Origin: Collinsella aerofaciens
Lineage (GTDB): Bacteria; Actinomycetota; Coriobacteriia; Coriobacteriales; Coriobacteriaceae
Assembly: GCF_015670745.1 (NCBI RefSeq)
Contig: NZ_JADPCH010000002.1
Coordinates: 62,001 to 126,000, forward strand
DNA: 64,000 nt
Reading direction: 5' to 3'
Shown: positions 29,343 through 37,838 of the stretch, one piece after another
How the letters are laid out: the number at the start of each line of letters is the position of its first letter
Numbering within the stretch: the first letter of the stretch is position 1
Translations under genes and position numbers: made by a program
The notes under the pieces: generated by a model
Seen by the model: only the letters and a program-made list of their open reading frames with translations
Told to the model about the DNA's origin: nothing
Database searches by the model: none

Positions 29343-30248
29343 CTACACCCTGATGTTCATCTCTTTAAACACGCTGTATAAAACATCTTGTGCAATTAGC
29401 CCACGATAAGATCCAACAAGCTCACCTAATTCATCAAGCATTGCTTTCGTCTCGTCGTCAGGCAGGACACGGCAGAGCAGGGAGTACATATCGGAAAACC
29501 TTGCCCCTCTTACGACCGCACAATAGAGCCGCTCGTCATGCGCACAAATATTCCTAAAGCCAGATAGAACCTGAATAACGCGAAGCAGCATTACCGGCTC
29601 GAGCCTTTGATTTCTATTTGCGGTTTGGCTGACCAACTTACAGGCGGCATTCTGAACGCCGTGTTTTTGAAGCTGATAGAAATGTGAGATATTGCCAAAT
29701 GTCAGATCGTTCTGAAGAACCCATAACGGGACTGCGTCGTATTTATTTAAATAATGCTTCACGAAGGGACGCATGCGCTGTTCATCTGTCACCTTGTCAT
29801 TCAGAATTTTTATCAGGTCAGCAAGCCTCTTCGAATGCTGTTTCTTTTTATCACCTCGAAATGCCTTGGGCACAAGCATATCGTTAGGATCGACATAATT
29901 AGCCCGATTCAGATAGGCATCAGCAGCACGATATTGATCGCAAAACGAATACGCGACCGCGTTCTTGAGCACAGCTTCGGCCCTCGCGAGATATGAAAAA
30001 GTAAGTTGCCTAAGCTCCCTGTCAAACAAGAATAAATCGTAAATGTTCTTAAATGAAGTGCCTTCCCTATAAACATCACTTGACGAGGACTGCGCAGCGT
30101 TTTTATCAAGAAACGGAGCTTTGTAGCCGTTTATGACCGCATAATAACTCTCACGCCTCAGGCAATCTGTCGTAGAAGCATCAGTCGCCACCCCACGGCT
30201 CTCTAGGAGTTCAATAAGTTGAGCGAAAGTCTTAAATTCCTTTGCCAA
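29343..30248 (-). CDS. Abi_2 (AbiD/AbiF-like) HEPN abortive infection protein
   Basis: A 301-residue Abi_2 family protein. Diagnostic segments: the N-terminal RRESYYAVINGYKAPFLD, VPLWVLQNDLTFGNISHFY at about 173, and FRNICAHDERLY, where R232-N-x3-H237 fits the HEPN R-x(4-6)-H ribonuclease motif. Family members cause phage-triggered growth arrest. The start is TTG with AGGAG six bases upstream, directly after a terminator-like leader hairpin. It is a single-gene unit between RloAB and an OLD-like nuclease. Confidence 0.88.
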   Translation of the reverse strand: MAKEFKTFAQLIELLESRGVATDASTTDCLRRESYYAVINGYKAPFLDKNAAQSSSSDVYREGTSFKNIYDLFLFDRELRQLTFSYLARAEAVLKNAVAYSFCDQYRAADAYLNRANYVDPNDMLVPKAFRGDKKKQHSKRLADLIKILNDKVTDEQRMRPFVKHYLNKYDAVPLWVLQNDLTFGNISHFYQLQKHGVQNAACKLVSQTANRNQRLEPVMLLRVIQVLSGFRNICAHDERLYCAVVRGARFSDMYSLLCRVLPDDETKAMLDELGELVGSYRGLIAQDVLYSVFKEMNIRV

Positions 30249-30261
30249 AGCAAGCTCCTAA

Positions 30262-30307
30262 AATCAAAGGGCCGTTGCCGGAAGCCTCCGAACAACGACC
30301 CTTCTTT
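30262..30307 (-). terminator. Terminator-like hairpin in the leader of the Abi_2 gene
   Basis: Minus strand AAGGGTCGTTG pairs with CAACGGCCCTT, with a small GGA/TCC hairpin in the loop, followed by TTTGATTTT and then the AGGAG of the gene. Further upstream, 30340-30430, other complementary segments (ATTACAT/ATGTAAT, CGCTTAATG/CATTAGCG) indicate a folded leader RNA that would end here. Confidence 0.55.
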
Positions 30308-30431
30308 GTCATCGCCTCACTTAGAGTCCACGACGACTGTATCACTATTGGTATAGTACCCTAAATTCATCGCTAATGCGGTGCATACGTGAATTACATT
30401 AAGCGTTCGGTGCGCGATGTAATGTCTGTAG

Positions 30432-32036
30432 TTATTTCTGCTCTTTAGCCATCGTGATTTGCTTATCAATACGCTCAATGGCATCAATTAGATGCGTCAA
30501 AATAGGTTTGAGCTCCCCTTCTGGCAGAGAGCAAATATGGTCACAAAAAGCTTGCTTTTGAAATTCGGAGATTACCTTTTTATCGCCATAATCTCCAAAG
30601 GTTTGCTTTTCCTGATAAAAAGCCGACGTATCGAAATCGTCATCCAGCACTAGGGCATTTTCGATTCCCTTCTTAAAATGCTTTCTGGAGTCGTAAGTTT
30701 TCATTTTCGTTCGCAACACATTGTTGCTTAAACACTCATTAATCTTTTGATCGCAATCGAACAGGAAAGCAGTGAAGACCGAAGGAGGATTTGCATCCAA
30801 ATAAGCGGCTGCTTTATTAAGCGATGGTGCGCCCGTGAATTCACATGATCCATCAGAGCTCTTCTTTCCTATCCATTTAAATCGCAAGTGGTTATTAATA
30901 TGGGCAAAAGAAAGTGCTTTATTGAAATACTGCTCATCGGTAGGCCCCTCTAGATAAACAGTGGGGGCTTCGTTCACAAACCACGAAACCGAAAAAGCAT
31001 CCTTCACCGCTTGAACCGTACCAGGACCGTAAAACTCTGGATTAGCCTGTGCGACCACATCGCCAGATTCATTCCTGGCCAATACAATTACTTTGTCGTT
31101 GTATCTTTTTTCATCATGAATAATAAAGGGCGAGTGGGTTACACAGAAAATTTGAGAAGTTTGGTTCCCGTCTTCGTCCTGAAACAACGATTTATAAAAG
31201 TGAAGAATCTTCTCCTGCCATGAAGGATGAAGGCTAATTTCAGGCTCGTCAATAAATACAAACGAACCTCTGAGCGCATGCGAGTCCTTCAGCATAAAGC
31301 ACCCACGATAGACAATCTGCTTTTCACCAGAACTCAGCTGATCAACACGGACATCATGGCCATTCTTTTTAAAGAGAATTTCTTTATGGCCGTTGCGATT
31401 ATCAACACGGTCGTAATTCAAGTCGTCAAACATCAGATCAAAAGCTTTGGTGAACCTAGGCATCCTTTGAGGGACTTGAAGTCGCGAGAGCCCAGTTTCC
31501 ATATTGTTCCTAGCAACCCTAGCGACATCAGCATCATCAAGCGCCTGAATATCAATAATAAGTTGATTAATTTCAGTGGGCAGATCACTTGACGAGCGAA
31601 TACTCTCAACAGATTCATCAATATTTCGACTTGTTACACTAGTTATTTGATCAGACTTAAAATTAATATCGACATCAGAAAAGATAGCGGAAGTGGGAAA
31701 AATCTCGGCAAATTCATCCGAACCCACCCAATTATCGAGGCCTAAGCCATCTTTGACATAGAGATAGTCGTGCCCCTTAATATCCTTGGCATAAAACTCG
31801 TATGTTCGTATTTTGGAGTCAAAGTCTACTTCGATCGAATCAACATAACATGGCATGTCGTGATACTTATGAGCCATGATTTGATAGAGCAGCTCGACTA
31901 AGCTGCTTTTGCCAATGCCGTTATTTCCAGCGATGATGACAGTATCAACGGCTTTATTTGAGGAGTCGGTAAAGTCCAACTCCAGATTACCCAATACCGG
32001 ATGATTCGATAACTTCAACTTTCGAACTCGGATCAT
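30432..32036 (-). CDS. OLD-like endonuclease: ABC ATPase fused to TOPRIM
   Basis: A 534-residue protein. The ATPase has Walker A AGNNGIGKSSLVELL (about 36-50), signature QLSSGEKQIVYRG (about 244), Walker B GSFVFIDEPEISLHP and H-loop FCVTHSPFIIHDE. A TOPRIM domain follows: APTVYLEGPTDEQYF (Glu, about 355) and TAFLFDCDQKINE (D-x-D). This is the OLD/GajA architecture, associated with phage defence. The gene stands downstream of a disrupted UvrD-type helicase gene on the same strand. I cannot say whether it belongs to a named system. Confidence 0.88.
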   Translation of the reverse strand: MIRVRKLKLSNHPVLGNLELDFTDSSNKAVDTVIIAGNNGIGKSSLVELLYQIMAHKYHDMPCYVDSIEVDFDSKIRTYEFYAKDIKGHDYLYVKDGLGLDNWVGSDEFAEIFPTSAIFSDVDINFKSDQITSVTSRNIDESVESIRSSSDLPTEINQLIIDIQALDDADVARVARNNMETGLSRLQVPQRMPRFTKAFDLMFDDLNYDRVDNRNGHKEILFKKNGHDVRVDQLSSGEKQIVYRGCFMLKDSHALRGSFVFIDEPEISLHPSWQEKILHFYKSLFQDEDGNQTSQIFCVTHSPFIIHDEKRYNDKVIVLARNESGDVVAQANPEFYGPGTVQAVKDAFSVSWFVNEAPTVYLEGPTDEQYFNKALSFAHINNHLRFKWIGKKSSDGSCEFTGAPSLNKAAAYLDANPPSVFTAFLFDCDQKINECLSNNVLRTKMKTYDSRKHFKKGIENALVLDDDFDTSAFYQEKQTFGDYGDKKVISEFQKQAFCDHICSLPEGELKPILTHLIDAIERIDKQITMAKEQK

Positions 32037-32171
32037 GAGAACCCCACTTCAAACTGCTTTTATAGCAGTTTACTAAACCCACGGTGCCAAATGATCGGCA
32101 ATGCCGCGCAACCGTTTCGCAATATTCAACAGTGGCTAATTAAACAAACACCGCATCCCACCAAAACGCTA

Positions 32172-32209
32172 GTGCCCAAGCCGTTCTAGCCAAAGAACAG
32201 CTTGGGCAC
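32172..32209. repeat. Palindromic hairpin between the OLD-like gene and the helicase remnant
   Basis: GTGCCCAAGC/GCTTGGGCAC with an inner GTTCT/AGAAC stem, 16 paired bases in total around a six-base loop. No T-run on either side. Confidence 0.6.
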
Positions 32210-32282
32210 ACTCCATGAGACCACAGCAAGAGCCGCAACCGGACCTCGCGTCAGTAGCGGACACGCCCCATCCCGCCGGCAA

Positions 32283-32744
32283 TCACCCCTCTCCGTCCAT
32301 GACCGACCATCTCACAGGTTCAATGCCCGGAAGAGACGTTAGGCAAGAGGGGCAGGCAACCTGATAGTTCCCGTAATTTGTTCTGCGCTGCATCGAAGCG
32401 GAGACGTATACCGCTTTGCGGGCGCGAGTGACGCCGACGTACAGCAGGCCTATTTCCTCAATAAGCCCATCTGGCATTTTCTCCGCATCAGCAATCTGGC
32501 AACCTCGCGCAGAACGTAAGCATATACCAGCATTTTCGCAACGAGAGCAAATCCCTCCAGGCCAATCGAAACGCGTAACGCCCGGAATGAAAACGGTGTC
32601 CCACTCGAGTCCCTTAGCGGAGTGAACGGTCATCATCGAGATGTCCGCATCAAGGAAATCGGAGAAACGTCGCGGGGAACCCTCGAAAAGATGCTCACGA
32701 TATAGTCGAAGCGCTCCGATGGATCCAGCGAAGTGGCGCATAAT
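32283..32744 (-). pseudogene. UvrD-type helicase, C-terminal fragment
   Basis: About 153 codons with SF1 motif V-like MMTVHSAKGLEWDTVFIPGV and motif VI-like EIGLLYVGVTRARKAVYVSA. Between them lies a Cys cluster (ICSRCENAGICLRSARGCQ), possibly metal-binding. The 5' side runs into an IS256-type element at 32745, beyond which more of the same helicase is found in another position, so the gene is broken. It may once have worked with the downstream OLD-like nuclease. Confidence 0.75.
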
Positions 32745-33370
32745 TTCTTTCGCAAATTGACAACCGCATAGCGGAACACGGCCCGCGCCCCGTCGTATGA
32801 TTTCTGGCGACTAAACAACAAATCACCGACGAAAGGGACACAGGCCGTGTCTGCGAACGTCGCATCGGTAGACGAGGGGTCGGTCAACGCGCTGCTCGAC
32901 GAGGAGGCGTCCGAGCTCGTCGAGGCCGAGCGCTACGAGAGGACGGCGGGCCGGGAGACCTACCACAGCGGCCAGTACGCGAGATGGCTCGTCATGGGCG
33001 TCGGGGAAGACGATCTCAGCGTTCTGAAGCTCTGCGGGACGGCCGCGAGGACGGTGCGCGACGGGTTCGCCGAAACGCTGGCCGACACGGAATTCCCGCC
33101 CGAGCACTGGCGCCGGATCAGGACGAACAATGGAATCGAGCGTATCAACCGCGAGAACAGGAGGAGGACGAGGGTCGTCGGGACCTTCCCGGACGGCAAT
33201 TCGGCCCTCATGCTAGTGACGGCGAGGCTGAAGTACATAGTGGAGCACGAGTGGGGCAAGAGGAGGAACCTGGACATGTCGAAGCTGGAGGAGATGGACG
33301 AGTCGAAGTGAAAGGTGGAGGGCTAGAAAGAGGACGGGGCCGAGGACGGCTAAATCAATTTGCGAAAGAA
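32745..33370 (+). mobile_element. Internally deleted IS256/Mutator-type element inserted in a helicase gene
   Basis: Bounded by a 16-bp inverted repeat TTCTTTCGCAAATTGA (32745-32760 and, inverted, 33355-33370). It encloses a short transposase frame that joins the start and the end of an IS256-type transposase, and it is GC-richer than its surroundings. I see no clean target duplication next to the repeats, so the exact ends are uncertain. Confidence 0.6.
32847..33311 (+). pseudogene. IS256-family transposase lacking its middle
   Basis: A 154-residue frame (GTG start). The C-terminal part FPPEHWRRIRTNNGIERINR, RRTRVVGTFPDGNSALMLV and ARLKYIVEHEW is the typical end of Mutator-family transposases, and the region NALLDEEASELVEAERYERT matches their N-terminal zone. 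Most of the DDE catalytic core expected between them (full enzymes are about 400 residues) is absent, so it should not transpose on its own. Confidence 0.75.
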
Positions 33371-33525
33371 TCTTGACGGTAACGTTCGCGGCACGAGAGA
33401 ACGACATCGTTGACAACGCCTTCGTGATTTCCAGGCGAATGAACGATGAGTTCAGGTGCTTCGACGGTTGGATCAGCATCGTGCGACATGACCGCTTTGA
33501 GCGGCCACTTAATAGGAATAGTACT
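33371..33525 (-). pseudogene. UvrD-type helicase, upstream fragment
   Basis: In the minus frame the sequence KWPLKAVMSHDADPTVEAPE, then ELIVHSPGNHEGVVNDVVL and SCRERYRQ reads as ordinary protein and ends at the insertion element. It has a stop upstream and no proper start, so the true N-terminal part is lost. Together with 32283-32744 it forms an interrupted, truncated helicase gene. Confidence 0.5.
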
Positions 33526-33590
33526 CTAAAAATGACATTCCCCCACACGGCCCTGTGCGGTCATATCAAATATGCTGTAAAGAAATAGCC

Positions 33591-33619
33591 AAAAAGAGGG
33601 CCGACGCATCAACCCTCTT
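33591..33619 (-). terminator. Terminator of the protease/ImmA operon
   Basis: Minus strand AAGAGGG...CCCTCTT hairpin followed by TTTTT, 110 bp after the trypsin-like gene. Confidence 0.65.
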
Positions 33620-33729
33620 CAAGTGTCGCCCGAGGGCAGGCAGCACCAACAGAGAATGATATTTACGATTTGCCGCTCAGCACCCTAACAGAAAAGGTCT
33701 TAAACCAACGCAAAGAAACTGGATAGAAC

Positions 33730-34557
33730 TTAACCCTCGGCCATGTTCCACAAAACCGCCCCAAGCTCCTCTAGCTTCTTTGACTTAATAACGTTTCCCA
33801 AGTTCACCATAATGTCGGTAGAAGAAACTAACTGTTGGGTCGTGGGAATATCTATAACAGCAATTTCACCACTTGCATGTTGCACCGGCCCCGAAAACAA
33901 AACTCCGAGAAATTTAAATCGCCGCTGGCCAAGAGTAATCGCTCCGTCGTCGACATATGGCCCATTATCCAACAGAAATACTGGCGACCCGCTCGACCCA
34001 GGAAAACAAGCGCAATCTATCATAAATTGAGGCAAGCCGTTGAAATCGTATCTTGGATGGGTGGCCGTCATGCCCCTGCGCATAAGTGGGGCATTGTGCA
34101 CTTCATCAATAAGACCGATCGGATAACCAATCATAATGACGTCTTCAAAAGGGCTCAGCTTGTTAAGTTCAGCTTGAGAAGGGATAAGACTTTCGTCTAC
34201 GGAAACATGATGCGCATTGGGGTCATGCTCATGCATTAGTTCGATAACGCCATGAAGCGGAAGTGCACAAAGATCTATAGAATTATCGGGGTGCCCAACC
34301 CAAACGTCCTCACCATCACCGATGGCAACGTTAAATGAACGACGCTCACTAATGTCGCCCTCGCGATGAACGTACGGAATCGAGAGGAGTGTCCTAGACG
34401 CTCCACTCACCACATGCTTATTAGTAATAAGCACTGGAAGCGTTGTAGCGCCCCTAGAATAAGTGAAAATAAAGCCGCTCCCCCGAGACACTCCCCCGTC
34501 GGTGAGTTCGCAGCGCACCTGAACCGTAATGTACATTAGCTTTTCTGTAAGATCCAC
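33730..34557 (-). CDS. Trypsin-like serine protease, no signal peptide
   Basis: A 275-residue protein with the chymotrypsin-fold triad: LITNKHVVSG (His48), DNSIDLCALPL (Asp95) and CFPGSSGSPVF (Ser189). No signal peptide or membrane segment is seen, so it is predicted cytoplasmic. It ends a run of four same-strand genes (XRE-ImmA/IrrE, DUF3800-like, unknown, this), with 41 bp to its upstream neighbour. Cytoplasmic trypsin-like proteases are common effectors in defence islands; a substrate cannot be inferred here. Confidence 0.8.
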   Translation of the reverse strand: MDLTEKLMYITVQVRCELTDGGVSRGSGFIFTYSRGATTLPVLITNKHVVSGASRTLLSIPYVHREGDISERRSFNVAIGDGEDVWVGHPDNSIDLCALPLHGVIELMHEHDPNAHHVSVDESLIPSQAELNKLSPFEDVIMIGYPIGLIDEVHNAPLMRRGMTATHPRYDFNGLPQFMIDCACFPGSSGSPVFLLDNGPYVDDGAITLGQRRFKFLGVLFSGPVQHASGEIAVIDIPTTQQLVSSTDIMVNLGNVIKSKKLEELGAVLWNMAEG

Positions 34558-34598
34558 TATGTCATCCTTCTTAAGCTCTTAGGGACAGGAGCCCCTAA

Positions 34599-35171
34599 CT
34601 ATAGAAAATCAGCTCTAAATCTGCCTTCGAAATACTGAAACCTCACCTTTCCAGGAAACAAAATATCTTTAAAATCAACATTGGAAAGCACCATACTGAC
34701 CCAGCCAGCAAGGTCAGCAGGCAATATATAGGCATTTTCATGTCCATTCACAGATATCAGAGCCATTGGAGCATCATCTTCACCAAACATAACATCCATC
34801 ACCTTATAGGTTCTGGGCCGATCGGTGATCCTAAGACGAGGGCGGAATAGGTTTTTAGAATCGCGCAAATCGCCCATATGCAAAGGGTCATCGCTTAGCA
34901 ATTGAAAATGCTCCGTAAGGCTGTAGCAGCAGAAGGCGTTGAATCTTTCCGCATTATTAGCGCCAAGCTCGTGGACCTGAGCGGCACTATCGAAACTGTT
35001 GAGGTACTTTAGCAGCGCAATTAAAACGACAAGGTCATCAGAGAAACCGCTTCCATAAACCTTGTACCAGCATTTATCATACTGATTCAACACTCGACAT
35101 AATTTTTTATACAGTTCGAGCCGCTCATCATTTAGGTTGAACCACTCTACATCAAAAAGGTTCTTTTTAAT
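34599..35171 (-). CDS. Hypothetical protein of the protease/ImmA operon
   Basis: I do not recognise the family. From the first ordinary start (GTG at 35093) the protein has 164 residues and includes LVVLIALLKYLNSFDSAAQV and GWVSMVLSNVDFKDILFPGK. Protein-like sequence (FDVEWFNLNDERLELYKKL) continues in frame upstream, as far as the TAA of the preceding gene, with no ATG, GTG or TTG. An ATT at 35171 sits behind GAGAGG, so I suggest a rare ATT start giving 190 residues; the shorter form remains possible. Confidence 0.55.
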   Translation of the reverse strand: MKKNLFDVEWFNLNDERLELYKKLCRVLNQYDKCWYKVYGSGFSDDLVVLIALLKYLNSFDSAAQVHELGANNAERFNAFCCYSLTEHFQLLSDDPLHMGDLRDSKNLFRPRLRITDRPRTYKVMDVMFGEDDAPMALISVNGHENAYILPADLAGWVSMVLSNVDFKDILFPGKVRFQYFEGRFRADFL

Positions 35172-35198
35172 CTCATCCTCTCGCGACTGATAGGTAAG

Positions 35199-36044
35199 TT
35201 AATCACGAATAGCTTTCATGAGTTTTGCCACTATTCCAACAAGCATGTCAGCCATTCTGACACCGAAGCACTCAGAAGAATCAGCTTCACGCACCCTATC
35301 AAAACCAAGCCGTTCTGCAGCAGCTCTAGTATTCTCTTCTTGATCAATGACAAGCGTGCAGCTATCGACCTCATTATGCTCGCTCAGATATAGACCAAAT
35401 CCCGCAAGGGGCGCATAGTATTCCCACTGATAATCATCCAGCGGCATCACACGGTCCATAACTTCCAAGATCGATCTGCATTGATCCATTTCGGTCCACT
35501 TAAGCTCTGGATTCGCTTTGTCATCTTCGATTCTATTTATGAGAAAGCACCGTAAAGCGTCTAGTAAATCGTCGGGCGATTGGTATATCGCTTCAACTAC
35601 TTCGAGGGGCCTATATTGAACCAATAGCTTTGCAAGAGAGTACTTCATTAAATCGGCATTAAAGCAAGGTTGGTTTTGATATTGGCTGAACAGTCTATCG
35701 ACAAGAAATTCGACCTTACTTGAGAAGGAACAATAGACATACATTTCTCTATCAATCAGATCGAGATAATCACTGATCAAGCGCGCGTTGTGTTGAGAAA
35801 GGGATTTAAATCCATATTTGAAATGGCTCTTTTTAAGAACGGTGCTCTTTAACTCCTTAGCGTTTGGAGAAAGATACTTTTTCTCGAATTCACAATACTG
35901 GGCAGCCAAATCGGATTCCCGCCGGGAGTCCCACCCTACTATTGCAACAACAAATCCATCGTAGAATTCATCGGCTTTGACGGTCTCGAGATTGAGTGAG
36001 CGACTATGCTGACTTTCGTCGTAGTAGAAATTGTAATCAGACAC
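35199..36044 (-). CDS. DUF3800-like protein (predicted RNase H-fold nuclease)
   Basis: A 281-residue protein. It starts with an acidic motif DYNFYYDESQHSRSL, has CTLVIDQEEN in the last third and ends with SSECFGVRMADMLVGIVAKL, which matches the DUF3800 pattern of an initial DES motif and a final ADxxxG helix. Such proteins are thought to have an RNase H-like metal site. Second gene of the four-gene operon, 159 bp after the ImmA gene. The family call is moderate because the middle is divergent. Confidence 0.65.
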   Translation of the reverse strand: MSDYNFYYDESQHSRSLNLETVKADEFYDGFVVAIVGWDSRRESDLAAQYCEFEKKYLSPNAKELKSTVLKKSHFKYGFKSLSQHNARLISDYLDLIDREMYVYCSFSSKVEFLVDRLFSQYQNQPCFNADLMKYSLAKLLVQYRPLEVVEAIYQSPDDLLDALRCFLINRIEDDKANPELKWTEMDQCRSILEVMDRVMPLDDYQWEYYAPLAGFGLYLSEHNEVDSCTLVIDQEENTRAAAERLGFDRVREADSSECFGVRMADMLVGIVAKLMKAIRD

Positions 36045-36203
36045 CCGTGATCAATCTCCGATCCATGTATGAATAGCGCGACGATAGCAAACACAAACGT
36101 TCGTTGCCTTTTTCAAATAATAATTGCTACTGATATATTGTCTTAATAATGTACTGATAGCTAAGTGATTCTAAGTCGAGCTGCTGAGGCGTTTTGGTAA
36201 ATT

Positions 36204-37391
36204 TCACCCGAAAGCCTCCTTGAACACGGATCCAAGAGAATCCGGTTTAACTCCTAATGCCGAAGCTGCTTCATACTCGCTATAAACACCTAAAGAAAGT
36301 GCTCGATTTACATAGGCGCAATACAAGGCCCCATGGAAATCAACCATCTTCTTTTCGTAAGGCATATACCCCATGGCGCGTCCAGACTCTTGAGCTTTTG
36401 CTTTCTCTCGCAAACTAGACTCAATGGCTTCACGCCGAAATAAATCCAATAATTCCTCATAGTCAGTGCGGGACATTTGACCGATGTCGTATACACGCCT
36501 TGCAACAACATCACGACTAATAGAGTATTTATTTGCTATCACATCAAACGAATGAAAGTCAGAAGGATTAAGCCCATTATTTATTTCGTGAAGTGCAGTC
36601 TGTCTGGAAAAAAGAAACTCACCAGCAACTGCATTGCAATATACCTCTTCGGCATCATCGCATTCAGCATTTATACAAGAACAGGTGGTTGATTTCCTGT
36701 AGCATAGGTGAATCATCTCGTGTAACAAACTAAAACACTTCGCTGGCCATCGATCCGACTGATTTACCGCCGCAATTGGGAGCATCTCAAAATAGAGAGA
36801 TATGCCCCTCGCCTCATCGACAGATGGCTCTGAAAACTGAGCAACGCAAATGCCGCGTTCTTCCAATAGAGAACGAAGACTCTTATACAAAACTCGCGAC
36901 GAAGCAGAAGAGATCTGGTTGCTAAGCGGATAATCAATCCAATCTCGCAAACGCTTGGCAGCCTCAACAATATCGCTCTCTAAATAAGGCAAATCACAGC
37001 TTAGAATTTCGGGACCCGTCTTTTTTGCTAGCTCCAAAATATCCTCACGGCGCAAGAGCAAATCTTCTACGGCAAGGTTCAACGCACTGTCATCGGAATA
37101 ACTTGGTTTATATCCAATTCGCTTGTTGGAAATTGGAGGTTTTCGCGTCTCTTTCAACTTATTCGGTTCAAGATAGAGTCCCGCCAATGGGCAAAGCAAC
37201 ACATTAGCCATAGCTTCGGCTTGATTGATTGTCGGATAATCACCAGGATCACCATGCTCCCAGCCCCTCAGCTGCGTAATGGAGATTCTGACTTTAGCAG
37301 CAAGAAAGTCTTCGGAAACTCCCCTTATGACACGAAGACGCTTTAGAGTTGCACCATTAATTAGGGCGAGCTGAAACAATAGATCCCTCAT
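36204..37391 (-). CDS. XRE regulator fused to ImmA/IrrE metallopeptidase
   Basis: A 395-residue protein. Residues about 14-75 form an XRE helix-turn-helix (LKRLRVIRGVSEDFLAAKVR, SITQLRGWEHGDPGDYPTIN). The ImmA/IrrE zinc peptidase follows: FSLLHEMIHLCY with H224-E-x2-H228, and EVYCNAVAGEFLFS with the third ligand region. Between them lies a Cys-rich CSCINAECDD. Such proteins cleave repressors or antitoxins, relieving stress-type control. First gene of the operon, behind an 18-bp inverted repeat that could be its own operator. Confidence 0.85.
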   Translation of the reverse strand: MRDLLFQLALINGATLKRLRVIRGVSEDFLAAKVRISITQLRGWEHGDPGDYPTINQAEAMANVLLCPLAGLYLEPNKLKETRKPPISNKRIGYKPSYSDDSALNLAVEDLLLRREDILELAKKTGPEILSCDLPYLESDIVEAAKRLRDWIDYPLSNQISSASSRVLYKSLRSLLEERGICVAQFSEPSVDEARGISLYFEMLPIAAVNQSDRWPAKCFSLLHEMIHLCYRKSTTCSCINAECDDAEEVYCNAVAGEFLFSRQTALHEINNGLNPSDFHSFDVIANKYSISRDVVARRVYDIGQMSRTDYEELLDLFRREAIESSLREKAKAQESGRAMGYMPYEKKMVDFHGALYCAYVNRALSLGVYSEYEAASALGVKPDSLGSVFKEAFG

Positions 37392-37414
37392 TTAAACTTT
37401 GAAAGATGTTTTTA

Positions 37415-37432
37415 CTCATTTTAGCAAATGAG
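37415..37432. promoter_or_regulatory. Inverted repeat over the -10 of the XRE-ImmA operon
   Basis: CTCATTT-tagc-AAATGAG, 24 bp before the start codon. On the minus strand TAAAAT with an upstream TGC falls within it, so a bound XRE domain would block the promoter. Confidence 0.55.
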
Positions 37433-37718
37433 AGCTAATGTGCATGTCAGGTGTTTCCCCGAAATCGATTATAACCAGTCCAGCTAATTCACCTTGGAAA
37501 CATATCAAGCCCAGTAACTGTCAAACATATAAATACGAGTTAATCCGTAAATAACAAACGCCATGCTCCAGACAGTGAGTACTTAAGAAAAATTACTACC
37601 TGTCGCCATAACGACACCTAATGATTAAAGCAATTCGATAGTCATCATTTATAAAAATGCGAGCAACGTCACTGCGATCACGACGCACGAAACGCCAACA
37701 GGACTCATCACCCGCAAC

Positions 37719-37750
37719 AAAAGACACCGGGACTTTTGGCCCCGGTGTCC
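37719..37750 (-). terminator. Intrinsic terminator
   Basis: Minus strand GACACCGGGG...CCCGGTGTC stem followed by TTTTGTT, about 90 bp after the small membrane protein gene. Confidence 0.7.
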
Positions 37751-37838
37751 CGAATAACATCTTGATACAAAACACAATCAGTCAAGAGGCTACGGTTCAA
37801 TCTAAGTTGAGTAGCCCATAAGACATGAGCCCATTCCG

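Larger units (their letters stand above)
37392..37838. other. AT-rich intergenic region upstream of the XRE-ImmA gene
   Basis: 447 bp without a convincing gene. It contains the inverted repeat at 37415-37432, a terminator at 37719-37750 for the gene to the right, and otherwise unremarkable AT-rich sequence. Confidence 0.5.

Noticed and set aside
29237-29350. Small hydrophobic frame downstream of the Abi_2 gene (VFVLLGIAILGAV)
   Set aside because: No start codon; bounded upstream by a stop inside the Abi_2 end. Possibly a fragment, but unsupported as a gene.
30432-32741. Complete Gabija system
   Set aside because: The helicase is truncated and interrupted, and the gene order differs from the usual gajA-gajB.
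32745-33370. Target-site duplication of the IS256-type element
   Set aside because: Bases just outside the 16-bp inverted repeats do not match on the two sides.
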